A stretch of DNA of 16,898 nt from an uncultured Actinomycetes bacterium (GTDB taxonomy: Bacteria; Actinomycetota; Actinomycetes; S36-B12), in the NCBI GenBank assembly GCA_937876275.1, contig CALFIA010000227.1, positions 1-16,898 of the forward strand. The letters are read 5' to 3'. A program made the translations under genes and the position numbers. Shown here one piece after another: positions 1 through 6,748 of the stretch (its first letter is position 1; every line of letters begins with the position of its first letter). The notes beneath the pieces were generated by a model, which worked only from the letters and a program-made list of their open reading frames with translations, did not search any database and was not told the origin of the DNA.

Positions 1-87
1 ACTGCCCACCGGATCCCCCTCCCGCCAGGCGGCGCTGGCAGGAGGGAGACCGACGTAGGTCAGCGGACCGTACTCGTCACCGGACAT
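1..87 (-). CDS. metX: Homoserine O-acetyltransferase, N-terminal fragment (cut by window edge)
   Basis: Only the first 29 codons lie in the window; the gene continues leftward beyond base 1. The ATG is at 87-85, 10 nt after the metY stop codon. The translation starts MSGDEYGPLTYVGLPPAS and continues with AAWREGDPVGS. The W-R-E-G-D-P motif near the N-terminus is what I recall from actinobacterial homoserine O-acetyltransferases, such as the Streptomyces type. In the family this alpha/beta-hydrolase-fold enzyme acetylates homoserine with acetyl-CoA, giving the O-acetylhomoserine that MetY consumes. The short spacing and lack of a clear Shine-Dalgarno suggest translational coupling to metY, so both genes would be under the upstream SAM riboswitch. 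The call rests on a short fragment plus strong context (metY-metX is a common actinobacterial order). Confidence 0.72.
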   Translation of the reverse strand, partial: MSGDEYGPLTYVGLPPASAAWREGDPVGS

Positions 88-97
88 CGGTGGCGGG

Positions 98-1411
98 TTA
101 GGCCTTCGCCGCGGCGAAACCGATTTCGAGGTCAGCGATGATGTCGTTGATGTCCTCGATGCCGACTGCCAGGCGAACAAGGCCGGGCGTGACGCCTGCA
201 GTTGCCTGCTCCTCAGCGGTCAACTGGGAGTGGGTGGTGGAAGCCGGGTGGATCACCAGGCTGCGCACGTCACCGATGTTGGCCACGTGGCTGTGCAGTA
301 CGAGGCCCTCGACGAACTTCTGGCCGGCCTCGAGGCCGCCGACGATCTCGAAGCTCAGCACTCCGCCGGTGCCCTTCGGGGCGTACTTCTTGGCGCGGTT
401 GTGCCACGGGCTGGACTCGAGGGCCGAGTAGTTCACCGAGATCACCTGGGGGTGCTTCTCGAGGAACTTGGCGACAGCGAGGGCGTTATCGGTGTGACGC
501 TGCACGCGAAGCGAGAGAGTCTCGATGCCCTGCGCGATGAGGAACGCATTGAACGGAGACGCTGCGGCACCGAGATCACGGAGCAGCTGAACGCGTGCCT
601 TCAGGATGAACGAGAGGTTCACGCCGAATGCGCCGCCGACGCCGAGATCGCGCGCGTAGACCAGGCCGTGGTAGCTGGGATCGGGCTGGTTGTAGTTCGG
701 GAAGCGATCCGGGTACTGCGCGTAATCGAACGTGCCACCGTCGACGATCACGCCGGCAATCGCGGTGCCATGACCACCCAGGTACTTGGTTGCGGAGTGC
801 ACGACGATGTCTGCGCCGAACTCGAGCGGCTTGATCAGGTACGGAGTGGCAACCGTGTTGTCGATGATCAGCGGAACGCCGTACTCGTGCGCAACGGAGG
901 CCACGCCCTCGATGTCAAGGATGTCGTTCTTCGGGTTCGAGATCGACTCGCCGAAGAATGCCTTCGTGTTCGGGCGGATCGCCGCGCGCCACGAGTCAAG
1001 GTCATCGGGGTTCTCGACGAAGGAGACCTCAATGCCGAGCTTCGGCAACGTGTAGTGGAACAGGTTGTAGGTTCCGCCGTAGAGCGACGGGCTCGAGACG
1101 ATGTGGTCTCCGGCTTCGGCGATGTTCAGGATTGCGAGAGTCTCGGCTGCCTGACCTGAGGCGACCAGAAGCGCGGCCAAACCGCCTTCGAGTGCAGCCA
1201 CGCGATCCTCGACCGCTGCCTGGGTCGGGTTCATGATGCGCGTGTAGATGTTGCCCAGTTCCTTCAGGGCAAACAGGTTCGCCGCATGGGCCGTGTCGTT
1301 GAATACGTACGACGTGGTCATGTAGATCGGCAGTGCACGCGCATTGGTGGACGCGTCGGGTGACTGGCCAGCATGGATCTGCAGAGTGTCGAAAGACCAG
1401 GTATTGCTCAT
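98..1411 (-). CDS. metY: O-acetylhomoserine aminocarboxypropyltransferase (O-acetylhomoserine sulfhydrylase)
   Basis: A 437-residue PLP enzyme of the Cys/Met metabolism (gamma-family) fold. It makes homocysteine from O-acetylhomoserine and sulfide in the cytoplasm, the direct-sulfhydrylation route to methionine. Visible hallmarks are the phosphate-binding Y-x-R (NIYTRIMNPT, Tyr56/Arg58), DNTVATPYL with the cofactor-contacting Asp185, and the Schiff-base lysine Lys209 in HSATKYLGGHG. Length fits the MetY family (about 430 aa). The start ATG (1411-1409) is chosen because MSNTWSFDTLQIHAGQ is the normal family N-terminus and AGGAG (1421-1417) lies 5 nt upstream. The frame stays open for another 71 codons upstream (to 1624), but that stretch is the riboswitch leader, not protein. 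metX follows after 10 nt. Expression is very likely SAM-repressed through the SAM-IV element. Confidence 0.96.
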   Translation of the reverse strand: MSNTWSFDTLQIHAGQSPDASTNARALPIYMTTSYVFNDTAHAANLFALKELGNIYTRIMNPTQAAVEDRVAALEGGLAALLVASGQAAETLAILNIAEAGDHIVSSPSLYGGTYNLFHYTLPKLGIEVSFVENPDDLDSWRAAIRPNTKAFFGESISNPKNDILDIEGVASVAHEYGVPLIIDNTVATPYLIKPLEFGADIVVHSATKYLGGHGTAIAGVIVDGGTFDYAQYPDRFPNYNQPDPSYHGLVYARDLGVGGAFGVNLSFILKARVQLLRDLGAAASPFNAFLIAQGIETLSLRVQRHTDNALAVAKFLEKHPQVISVNYSALESSPWHNRAKKYAPKGTGGVLSFEIVGGLEAGQKFVEGLVLHSHVANIGDVRSLVIHPASTTHSQLTAEEQATAGVTPGLVRLAVGIEDINDIIADLEIGFAAAKA

Positions 1412-1431
1412 GAGAACTCCTACTGATTCGG

Positions 1432-1448
1432 GTACGCGACATGCGTAC
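1432..1448 (-). promoter_or_regulatory. Leader hairpin between the riboswitch and the metY ribosome binding site
   Basis: The minus strand has GTACGC (1448-1443), a 5-nt loop ATGTC, and GCGTAC (1437-1432), a perfect 6-bp stem. It ends 8 nt before the GTAGGAG ribosome binding site (1423-1417). It lies in the part of the leader where an expression platform would be expected. There is no T-run after it. Its involvement in switching is inference, since I could not fold the competing states. Confidence 0.3.
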
Positions 1449-1488
1449 GTCGTTGACGATGCCTTCAGTTGGGCCTTGGCTCTCGCCA

Positions 1489-1594
1489 GACCCGCGCTTG
1501 CCCCCGAAGGGGCCAGGTCTTCTCTCGGAGCACCCCACCGCGGTTGGAGGGTTGCCGTCCAGCTAGCCGAGACTTGTCGCTGGCACTCGTGACC
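1489..1594 (-). promoter_or_regulatory. SAM-IV riboswitch (S-adenosylmethionine aptamer) controlling metY-metX
   Basis: The minus strand reads GGTCACGAGTGCCAGCGACA at its 5' end and GGCAAGCGCGGGTC at its 3' end. This is close to the SAM-IV sequence I recall ahead of mycobacterial and Streptomyces metY genes. Visible structure: P1 GGTC (1594-1591) pairs with GACC; P2 CCAGC pairs with GCTGG; the conserved core contains GGCAACCCTCCAACCGCGG followed by TGGGGTGC; P5 is a GCCCC-TTCG-GGGGC stem with a UUCG tetraloop (1513-1500). The 3' tail GCGCGGG can pair with the CCGC of the P3 loop, matching the class IV pseudoknot. SAM-IV is an actinobacterial class whose binding core resembles SAM-I. The aptamer ends 77 nt before the metY ATG. 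I see no stem plus T-run, so translational control is more likely than attenuation (inference). Confidence 0.93.
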
Positions 1595-1601
1595 TGCGGA
1601 A

Positions 1602-1610
1602 AAAGTAGCA
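1602..1610 (-). promoter_or_regulatory. Extended -10 promoter for the metY riboswitch transcript
   Basis: The minus strand reads TGC-TACTTT, matching an extended -10 (TGn-TAnnnT). A start site about 7 nt downstream would fall at roughly 1595, immediately before the first paired base of the riboswitch (1594). That is where the transcript should begin. I see no good -35 hexamer, which is consistent with an extended -10 promoter. The position is inferred. Confidence 0.5.
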
Positions 1611-1639
1611 CAGACTTCACGCACCTGGGGAGGCCGCCG

Positions 1640-2710
1640 TCAGGAGCTGGTCGCAGGCACCTGATCGGGTCGAGAACCGCGGCACGCCGCGCGACTGAGC
1701 CCCCGCATCATCTCGAGCCAGCTCGAGGGTGGAAGGCCTGCCGAAATCGAACGATCGAGGAGCTCGGCAAGGGCGTAGTCGGTATCGGCAGCCTTGACGC
1801 GTTCCAGGGCAGCCATCGCTCGAACCCCATCGCCGATGAGCCATCCAAGAATCGCAGCGACTGCGCCGATCGGTGGAATGGTCCCCGTAGGCGCCCCGCG
1901 CAGCAGGGCCGCTGCTCTCTCGAACGCTCGGTGGGCGTCGTGTGACGATGAGTTCGCCAACTCCCACAGCACGGTGTCACGTACCCGCACATCGCACAGC
2001 GCCAGCAGCACCTCGCATTCGATTTCCGGGCTGAACTCCGCACTCGAGCACAGACACTCACCGACCAGGGAGATGGCCGAATCACGCCATGCCTCGAACG
2101 CTCGTCGGTGATCATCGGCCTGCGCCAGGCGGGCTGAGCGCGCACGACGCCGGGCGCGCACCCCGAGGCGATTGGCCGCCTGCCGAGCCGGATCAGGCGC
2201 ACAGACCGCGACGACTGTCTCACGGTTGGGAAGGCGACCGACCCCGGCCAGGGCGAAACGGGCCGCCACGCTCTCGAGAATCTCGAGATCGAGAGGGGTG
2301 CCTGCAGGAGGGCAGCACTCGGGCTCGTCACACAGATAGCTCCACCATCGATCCCCCGACACCAGCAATGCGTCACGCACCCGACATTCGGTCATGCTCA
2401 GCCGAGCCAGCAGCTCAGATACGAATTCATGCGAATGAAGGTCATCCGCGAGGTCACGCACAGGCGCTTCGAGTGACGGAAGCACGCAGATGATCACCTC
2501 GTCGCTGGACGAGCGATGTGCCATCACGGCATCTACCCACTCACTCGGCGATACGTGCGCCGGTGGCAGATCGAGACGCATAGTGAGTCGCACGCAACCC
2601 TGACGTAGCCACATCACCACAAGACTGTTGTGCGGAGTGAATCCGATGATGAACGGAATGCTCGCCGCTATGGAATCAGGGCCGGCGATGACAAGTTCGG
2701 GAATCTCCAT
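1640..2710 (-). CDS. DUF4192 domain-containing protein
   Basis: A 356-residue protein with the DUF4192 signature near the N-terminus: a GPDSIAASIPFIIGFTP stretch, then the SLVV strand and RLDLPP. In the family this reads roughly as 'LLAAVPYLLGF-P-DSLVVV...R-DLP'. DUF4192 proteins are typical of actinobacteria and have no established function. The body is Ala/Arg-rich, with cysteine clusters (CDEPECCPP, CEVLLALCD) and no obvious membrane segment or signal peptide, so it is probably cytoplasmic. I chose the ATG at 2710 because the conserved domain starts within a few residues of it. A GTG at 2740 would add 10 residues. Neither has a recognisable Shine-Dalgarno. The stop TGA (1642-1640) is 46 nt before the metY riboswitch. 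The gene stands alone between the terminator at 2785-2830 and the metY promoter. Confidence 0.8.
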   Translation of the reverse strand: MEIPELVIAGPDSIAASIPFIIGFTPHNSLVVMWLRQGCVRLTMRLDLPPAHVSPSEWVDAVMAHRSSSDEVIICVLPSLEAPVRDLADDLHSHEFVSELLARLSMTECRVRDALLVSGDRWWSYLCDEPECCPPAGTPLDLEILESVAARFALAGVGRLPNRETVVAVCAPDPARQAANRLGVRARRRARSARLAQADDHRRAFEAWRDSAISLVGECLCSSAEFSPEIECEVLLALCDVRVRDTVLWELANSSSHDAHRAFERAAALLRGAPTGTIPPIGAVAAILGWLIGDGVRAMAALERVKAADTDYALAELLDRSISAGLPPSSWLEMMRGLSRAACRGSRPDQVPATSS

Positions 2711-2784
2711 GTTCGAACTGTGCAACCGAGAATGCGGCACAGAGCCGTGCGATGAACATTTGTGCGGGCTTGGTCACCGCTGTG

Positions 2785-2830
2785 GAAAAAGAGGACCGGT
2801 CGTCGAAGGCTTCCCCTCCTGCGACGACCG
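2785..2830 (-). terminator. Rho-independent terminator of the UPF0104 membrane protein gene
   Basis: On the minus strand a perfect 9-bp stem CGGTCGTCG (2830-2822) / CGACGACCG (2805-2797) encloses a 16-nt loop. It is followed within 7 nt by a TTTTT run (2790-2786). It lies about 70 nt after the stop at 2900, so it ends the upstream gene and separates it from the DUF4192 gene. Confidence 0.72.
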
Positions 2831-2899
2831 ATCTGACAGAACCTTAGGCGTACCCCTACGTCGACGCGACACCGACACGCCGAAAGCCGGAGAGGCCAA

Positions 2900-3991
2900 T
2901 TACTTAGCGGCTGCGAACTTCTCGCCGGCCTTGCGGTACCAGCCGATGAGGCAGCCAATACCGACGATGATCTGCGGAACATACGAGCTCGCGCGCCAGA
3001 CGAGATCGGCCGCGGTGGCATCGCCCTTCGTGGCTCCGAGACTGACCAAAATGGTGATCATCAGAGCATCGACAGTGCCTAGGCCGCCGGGCGTGATCGG
3101 GACCATCAGCATGATCTGGCTGATTCCGAATGCGGCGAAGGCCGCAATGATGGAGGTGCCCGGGTTGTCCCAGCCCTGCACGCCGCGAAGTGCCACGTAG
3201 AGGATCAGGAACTGGGTGAGCGAAACGGCGATCTGCGCTCCCGTGATGGCAGCCCAGCGTGCTTTCAACAAGCCGTACATATCGGCCCTGAACTTGGTCA
3301 GCGGCGGTACGAGGTCGGTCGTGGCCAACGACTTGATCCGACCGCGCAGTGGGTTAATCAACTTGTTGCCCAGATGCCCGAGTGCGAGGGCGAGCTTTTC
3401 CGAGCGCATGACCAGGACGAACAGCACGATGGCGACGATCAAGATGGCCAGGCCAAGCAGGCCGATAGCCGTGTAGGAGTTCTCGCCGCCGGCCGCGGTC
3501 AGCGCGACGACACCCAAGATGGGGAAGCCCAGGCTGATGAAGGTGCTCCAGATACCCACCGCGGTGATCGCCGCGGTACTTGCCGTGGGGGCGATGCCAA
3601 AGCTGGTGAGCATGCCGTACTGCACGGCTAGGCCGACAGCGCCACCCGCAGGGACACCGTTGCTGATCGCGAAGGCGGCCTGGTTCACCTGCTCCGATCG
3701 CCAGAACTTCAGTCCTGGTGTTGCCGCCTTGAAGGGAAAGCCGTAGGCCAGCAGATACAGGAGAACTGTCACGATCACGAGGATCATTGCGGCCGCGCCC
3801 ATCGACTGCAGCGAGTTCCATGCGTCTTGGTAACTGCCGATCTGCGGGATGACCTTCCAGAAGATCAGGACGATAAAAGCGATGCCGACGATGCCCAGGA
3901 TGATCGACTTCTTGGGATCGAGCTTGCTTGCCGCTCCACCACCACTCGACGAATTGTCACTGGCACCGTTGACTGGCTGCTGATCTGTCAT
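2900..3991 (-). CDS. Lysylphosphatidylglycerol synthase TM region / UPF0104 family membrane protein
   Basis: A 363-residue polytopic inner-membrane protein. After a Ser/Gly-rich cytoplasmic N-terminus (about residues 1-25), hydrophobic helices start at about 29-47 and recur through the chain. Family-type motifs are the NGVPAGGAVGLAVQYGML segment in the first half and PGGLGTVDALMITILVSLGA near the C-terminus. These fit the MprF N-terminal flippase-like domain family (LPG_synthase_TM, UPF0104). The C-terminal aminoacyl-phosphatidylglycerol synthase domain of MprF is absent, so it is not expected to make lysyl-PG. A role in lipid translocation or envelope biogenesis is inference. The ATG (3991-3989) is preceded only by a weak GGCAGG. 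The gene is divergent from the VOC gene across 76 nt, and a terminator follows at 2785-2830. Confidence 0.85.
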   Translation of the reverse strand: MTDQQPVNGASDNSSSGGGAASKLDPKKSIILGIVGIAFIVLIFWKVIPQIGSYQDAWNSLQSMGAAAMILVIVTVLLYLLAYGFPFKAATPGLKFWRSEQVNQAAFAISNGVPAGGAVGLAVQYGMLTSFGIAPTASTAAITAVGIWSTFISLGFPILGVVALTAAGGENSYTAIGLLGLAILIVAIVLFVLVMRSEKLALALGHLGNKLINPLRGRIKSLATTDLVPPLTKFRADMYGLLKARWAAITGAQIAVSLTQFLILYVALRGVQGWDNPGTSIIAAFAAFGISQIMLMVPITPGGLGTVDALMITILVSLGATKGDATAADLVWRASSYVPQIIVGIGCLIGWYRKAGEKFAAAK

Positions 3992-4067
3992 GGCTGGAGC
4001 CTGCCATAGATTCCGGAAAACGGGGGGCCCCTGCAGGCCCGAAACACGGGCGCGGCAGTATTCCCCT

Positions 4068-4703
4068 ATGCGGCTGGATCACATCTCTTACGCGTGCACC
4101 TCGGCAGAGTTCGCTGACACTGTTCAGCGCATCGGCTCCGATCTGGGAGCGACCTTCCTCGACGGAGGCCGTCACCCCTCATTCGGCACTCGCAACTTCA
4201 TTCTCCCCCTCGCGGGCGGCTGCTACATCGAGGTTGTCTCGGCCCTCGATCACCCCTCCGCCGACAAGGCAGCATTCGGTCGCGCAGTTCAGCAGCGCGC
4301 AAACGAAGGCGGCGGCTGGATGAGCTGGGTGGTCTCCGTTGACGACGTCGCCGTGGTCGAAGAGCGACTCGGCCGCGAGGCACGTGCAGGTCATCGCATT
4401 CGTCCCGATGGCGTCGAGCTCACCTGGAAGCAGATTGGCGTCCTCGACGTCATGGAGGACCCGCAGCTTCCGTTCTTCGTTGAATGGGGCGGCGACCGGA
4501 GCCTTCACCCCTCGAACGGCGCCGGCCAGGTGGCCATTGATCGCATCGAGATCGCCGGTGACTCTGACCGGATCTGCACTTACCTCGGCGAACCCGCCGA
4601 TCACCCCCTCGACGAGATCGACGTGGTGTGGGTATCCGAAGACGAGCCGGGCGTGCTGGCGGTAACGTTCACGACGCCTCACGGCCTCGTCCGTATCGAT
4701 TAG
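4068..4703 (+). CDS. VOC family (glyoxalase-like domain) protein
   Basis: A 211-residue protein with the opening MRLDHISYACTSAEFADTV. This is the beta-alpha start of a vicinal-oxygen-chelate module of the Glyoxalase_3-like type. Further family-like parts are GTRNFILPLAGGCYIEVVSA (about 44-63) with its buried Glu, and LPFFVEWGG (about 131-139). A second, weaker half-module follows (about 155-211). Candidate metal ligands are His5 and Glu59, by analogy only. Substrate is unknown. The start at 4068 is preferred over the in-frame ATG at 3990 because the domain begins immediately. No Shine-Dalgarno precedes it. A CAGTAT hexamer at 4055-4060 ends 7 nt before the ATG and would suit a leaderless mRNA, weakly. 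The AI-2E permease follows 30 nt later, probably co-transcribed. Confidence 0.82.
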   Translation: MRLDHISYACTSAEFADTVQRIGSDLGATFLDGGRHPSFGTRNFILPLAGGCYIEVVSALDHPSADKAAFGRAVQQRANEGGGWMSWVVSVDDVAVVEERLGREARAGHRIRPDGVELTWKQIGVLDVMEDPQLPFFVEWGGDRSLHPSNGAGQVAIDRIEIAGDSDRICTYLGEPADHPLDEIDVVWVSEDEPGVLAVTFTTPHGLVRID

Positions 4704-4733
4704 TACCCCACCCCACGGCCTTAGGAGTCGATT

Positions 4734-5828
4734 GTGAGCGAGAGCGACGGCATCCCCCAGGGCCTCAAGAGCACCGCCGGAGTCATCTGGCGCATCCTGA
4801 TCATCCTGGCCGGCCTGGCGGTCATCGGCTACGTCTTCAATCAGATCTTCGCCGTCGTATTCGCTCTCTTCTTCGCGATGCTCGTGACCGCCTGGACCCA
4901 GCCGGTCATGAATCTCTTCCACAAGTTCTTGCCCAAGGTAATCGCGATGATCCTGGCGCTCCTGGTGATCATCTCCGCGATCGCGCTGATCCTCTACGTC
5001 GTCGTGAGCTCGTCCATCAGCGAAGGTCCCAAGCTCGTCACGTCCGTGACTACCGGGTTCGATGACATCAAGACCTGGTTGCAGACCGGCCCGTTGCAAC
5101 TGTCCGACAGCGCACTGAACCATCTGATTGACCAGGCAAAGACTGCGAGCGGCAACGTCGCCAAGGGCTTCCTCGGCGATGCGCTCGGCGCACTCGGCTC
5201 CATCGGAACGATCGTCATCGGCGGCTCGGTATTTATCTTCGGCGTCATCTTCTTCCTGATGACACCGAACACGATCTGGAACTGGATCCTCAGCTGGATC
5301 CCGAAGAAGGCCGCCAATCACATTGACACCGGCGGCCACATCGCCTGGGACTCAATCTCCGGTTACACCCGCGGCATCGTGATCGTGGCCCTGTGCGACG
5401 CCACGCTGGTATTCATCGGCCTGACTGTCCTGCGAGTCCCTTTGGCCCCCGCACTCGCAGCGGTCGTATTCATCGGAGCCTTCATTCCGGTTATCGGCGC
5501 GCCGGTCGCCACGTTCTTCGCCGCGATCGTCGCGCTCGCCGAACGTGGACCGATCATCGCCCTGCTCGTTATCGTGCTGACGATTATCGTCGGCTCCTTC
5601 GATGGCGACGTGCTCCAGCCACTCGTGATGGGCAAGGCGGTCAATCTGCATCCGCTGGCGATCATCATCGCCATCGCGGCCGGTTCCTTGACACTGGGAA
5701 TCGTGGGCGCACTTATCGCCGTGCCGATTGCCGGCGCTCTCTACGGAGTGCTCAAGTACGTCACTAACAAGGACCCTGAACGGCCCTATCAGTCTTACGT
5801 CGAACCACTGGCTACTGACTCCAAGTAG
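4734..5828 (+). CDS. AI-2E family transporter (PerM/TqsA-like permease)
   Basis: A 364-residue polytopic membrane protein. The N-terminal pair of helices (about 12-50) includes the FALFFAMLVTAWTQPVMN segment. A third helix (about 64-90) and an extracytoplasmic loop (about 95-145) follow. A C-terminal block carries the family signature LQPLVMGKAVNLHPLAI, then glycine-rich helices ending IVGALIAVPIAGALYGVLKY. The family is widespread; members have been linked to autoinducer-2 export or Na+(Li+)/H+ antiport, but the substrate here cannot be told. Start GTG (4734) is supported by AGGAG at 4723-4727, 6 nt upstream. It is the second gene of a probable two-gene unit with the VOC protein. It is convergent with tag, with only 8 nt between the stop codons and no visible terminator. 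Confidence 0.92.
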   Translation: MSESDGIPQGLKSTAGVIWRILIILAGLAVIGYVFNQIFAVVFALFFAMLVTAWTQPVMNLFHKFLPKVIAMILALLVIISAIALILYVVVSSSISEGPKLVTSVTTGFDDIKTWLQTGPLQLSDSALNHLIDQAKTASGNVAKGFLGDALGALGSIGTIVIGGSVFIFGVIFFLMTPNTIWNWILSWIPKKAANHIDTGGHIAWDSISGYTRGIVIVALCDATLVFIGLTVLRVPLAPALAAVVFIGAFIPVIGAPVATFFAAIVALAERGPIIALLVIVLTIIVGSFDGDVLQPLVMGKAVNLHPLAIIIAIAAGSLTLGIVGALIAVPIAGALYGVLKYVTNKDPERPYQSYVEPLATDSK

Positions 5829-5836
5829 TTCTGCCC

Positions 5837-6415
5837 TTAACCGACCACCCAGCAGCCCTCGAGGTGATCGTCGATCACGCCGACGGCCTGCATCGCGGCA
5901 TGCATGGTGGTCGGCCCGATGAAGACGAACCCACGCTTCTTCAATGCCTTGCTGAGGTCTTGCGACTCCGGTGACTGAGCAACGATCTCGGACATGTCAC
6001 GAGGACGCCTGCGCCCTCGGTGCGCGAAAGACCAGACCAGTGCGTCAAGCGCACCGTCGCCTTCCTCCGCCTGCCAGGCCCGAAGCGCCCGGGCATTAGC
6101 GATGGTGGCATCGATCTTGGCGCGGTTGCGGACGATTCCGGAGTCGTGCATCAACCGCTCTCGATCTGCATCGGTGAATGCGGCAACTGCGTCAATGTCG
6201 AAACCTCCGAATGCTGATCGAAAGTTCTCGCGCTTGCGCAGGATCGTGATCCAGGACAGCCCTGATTGAAACGCCTCCAGGGTCAGTCTTTCGAAAAGTG
6301 CGCGGTCACCGCGGACGGGCTTGCCCCACTCGTGATCGTGGTAGTCGCGGTAGTCAGGGGTACCTGACCCCCACGCGCATCGTGCGAGTCCGTCGTCGCC
6401 GACGACGAGGTTCAC
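5837..6415 (-). CDS. tag: DNA-3-methyladenine glycosylase I
   Basis: A 192-residue base-excision repair enzyme that removes 3-methyladenine from alkylated DNA. It aligns by eye to E. coli Tag along its length. Conserved parts are R-C-A-W (Cys13), YHDHEWG (His26, Glu29), LEAFQSGLSWITIL with the catalytic-pocket Glu47 and Trp55, SKALKKRGFVFIGPTT, and the C-terminal DDHLEGC. Cys13, His26, His184 and Cys188 are the four zinc ligands equivalent to E. coli Cys4, His17, His175 and Cys179, and all are present. It starts with GTG at 6415, overlapping the stop of the ABM gene by 4 nt (GTGA), so the two are translationally coupled. It is convergent with the AI-2E gene. Confidence 0.95.
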   Translation of the reverse strand: MNLVVGDDGLARCAWGSGTPDYRDYHDHEWGKPVRGDRALFERLTLEAFQSGLSWITILRKRENFRSAFGGFDIDAVAAFTDADRERLMHDSGIVRNRAKIDATIANARALRAWQAEEGDGALDALVWSFAHRGRRRPRDMSEIVAQSPESQDLSKALKKRGFVFIGPTTMHAAMQAVGVIDDHLEGCWVVG

Positions 6416-6702
6416 GCCGGGTCGTAGAAGCGCAGCTCGGTGGGCTCGCGGAAGAAGGAATCAGCCTCCGCATTGAAGGCAATGACGTGCGAGGTCAGCA
6501 TGTGGGCATCCCACTGCTCGCGGGAACTCCACTTCTCGAGCATGAGCCAGGTGTCAGGGTCATCGCCCGAGACCACGAGGTCGTACATCTCGCAGCCGTC
6601 TTCGGCCAAGGAGGAAGTGACCAGCGCGGCAACCTTGACCCGCACCTCATCGCGGATCTCGGCCTTGGGCTTGAGTACCGCTACCAAGTACAACGGCTGC
6701 AC
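6412..6702 (-). CDS. Antibiotic biosynthesis monooxygenase (ABM) domain protein, putative quinol monooxygenase
   Basis: A small ferredoxin-like alpha/beta protein: YLVAVLKPKAEIRDEV (first strand and helix), a central strand CEMYDLVVS, and WLMLEKWSSREQWDAHMLTSHV. The last stretch is the typical ABM (YgiN-like) pattern of an E-x-W strand followed by a helix with a terminal His. Family members oxidise quinols or handle polyketide or haem substrates; the substrate here is unknown. Two starts compete. GTG at 6702 has an excellent AAGGGAG 5 nt upstream and gives a 96-residue chain that fits the family N-terminus. ATG at 6717 gives 101 residues and would suit a leaderless transcript from a TAGCGT -10-like hexamer at 6732-6727. 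I prefer 6702. Its stop overlaps the tag start by 4 nt. Confidence 0.82.
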   Translation of the reverse strand: MQPLYLVAVLKPKAEIRDEVRVKVAALVTSSLAEDGCEMYDLVVSGDDPDTWLMLEKWSSREQWDAHMLTSHVIAFNAEADSFFREPTELRFYDPA

Positions 6703-6748
6703 ACCGACTCCCTTCATGGTGTGTACACGCTAACACCTGCGGGCCACA

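Noticed and set aside
230..1159. Long plus-strand open frame (309 codons) antisense to metY.
   Set aside because: It is the complement of a confidently assigned PLP enzyme; long antisense frames are expected from the GC-rich third positions. It has no recognisable domain and no credible start.
2711..2718. GTTCGAAC palindrome at the DUF4192 start considered as a LexA (SOS) box.
   Set aside because: Actinobacterial LexA boxes have GAAC and GTTC arms in the opposite order separated by 4 bases; this 8-bp palindrome does not fit.
4021..4051. GC-rich palindromes CCTGCAGG (4030-4037) and GCCCG-AAACA-CGGGC (4037-4051) in the divergent region.
   Set aside because: Short, GC-rich dyads are expected by chance here; no promoter or regulator could be tied to them.
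4179..5339. Minus-strand open frame of 386 codons opposite the VOC and AI-2E genes.
   Set aside because: The translation is rich in Asp, Glu, Arg and His with no domain, and it spans two real genes on the other strand. It is a codon-bias shadow.
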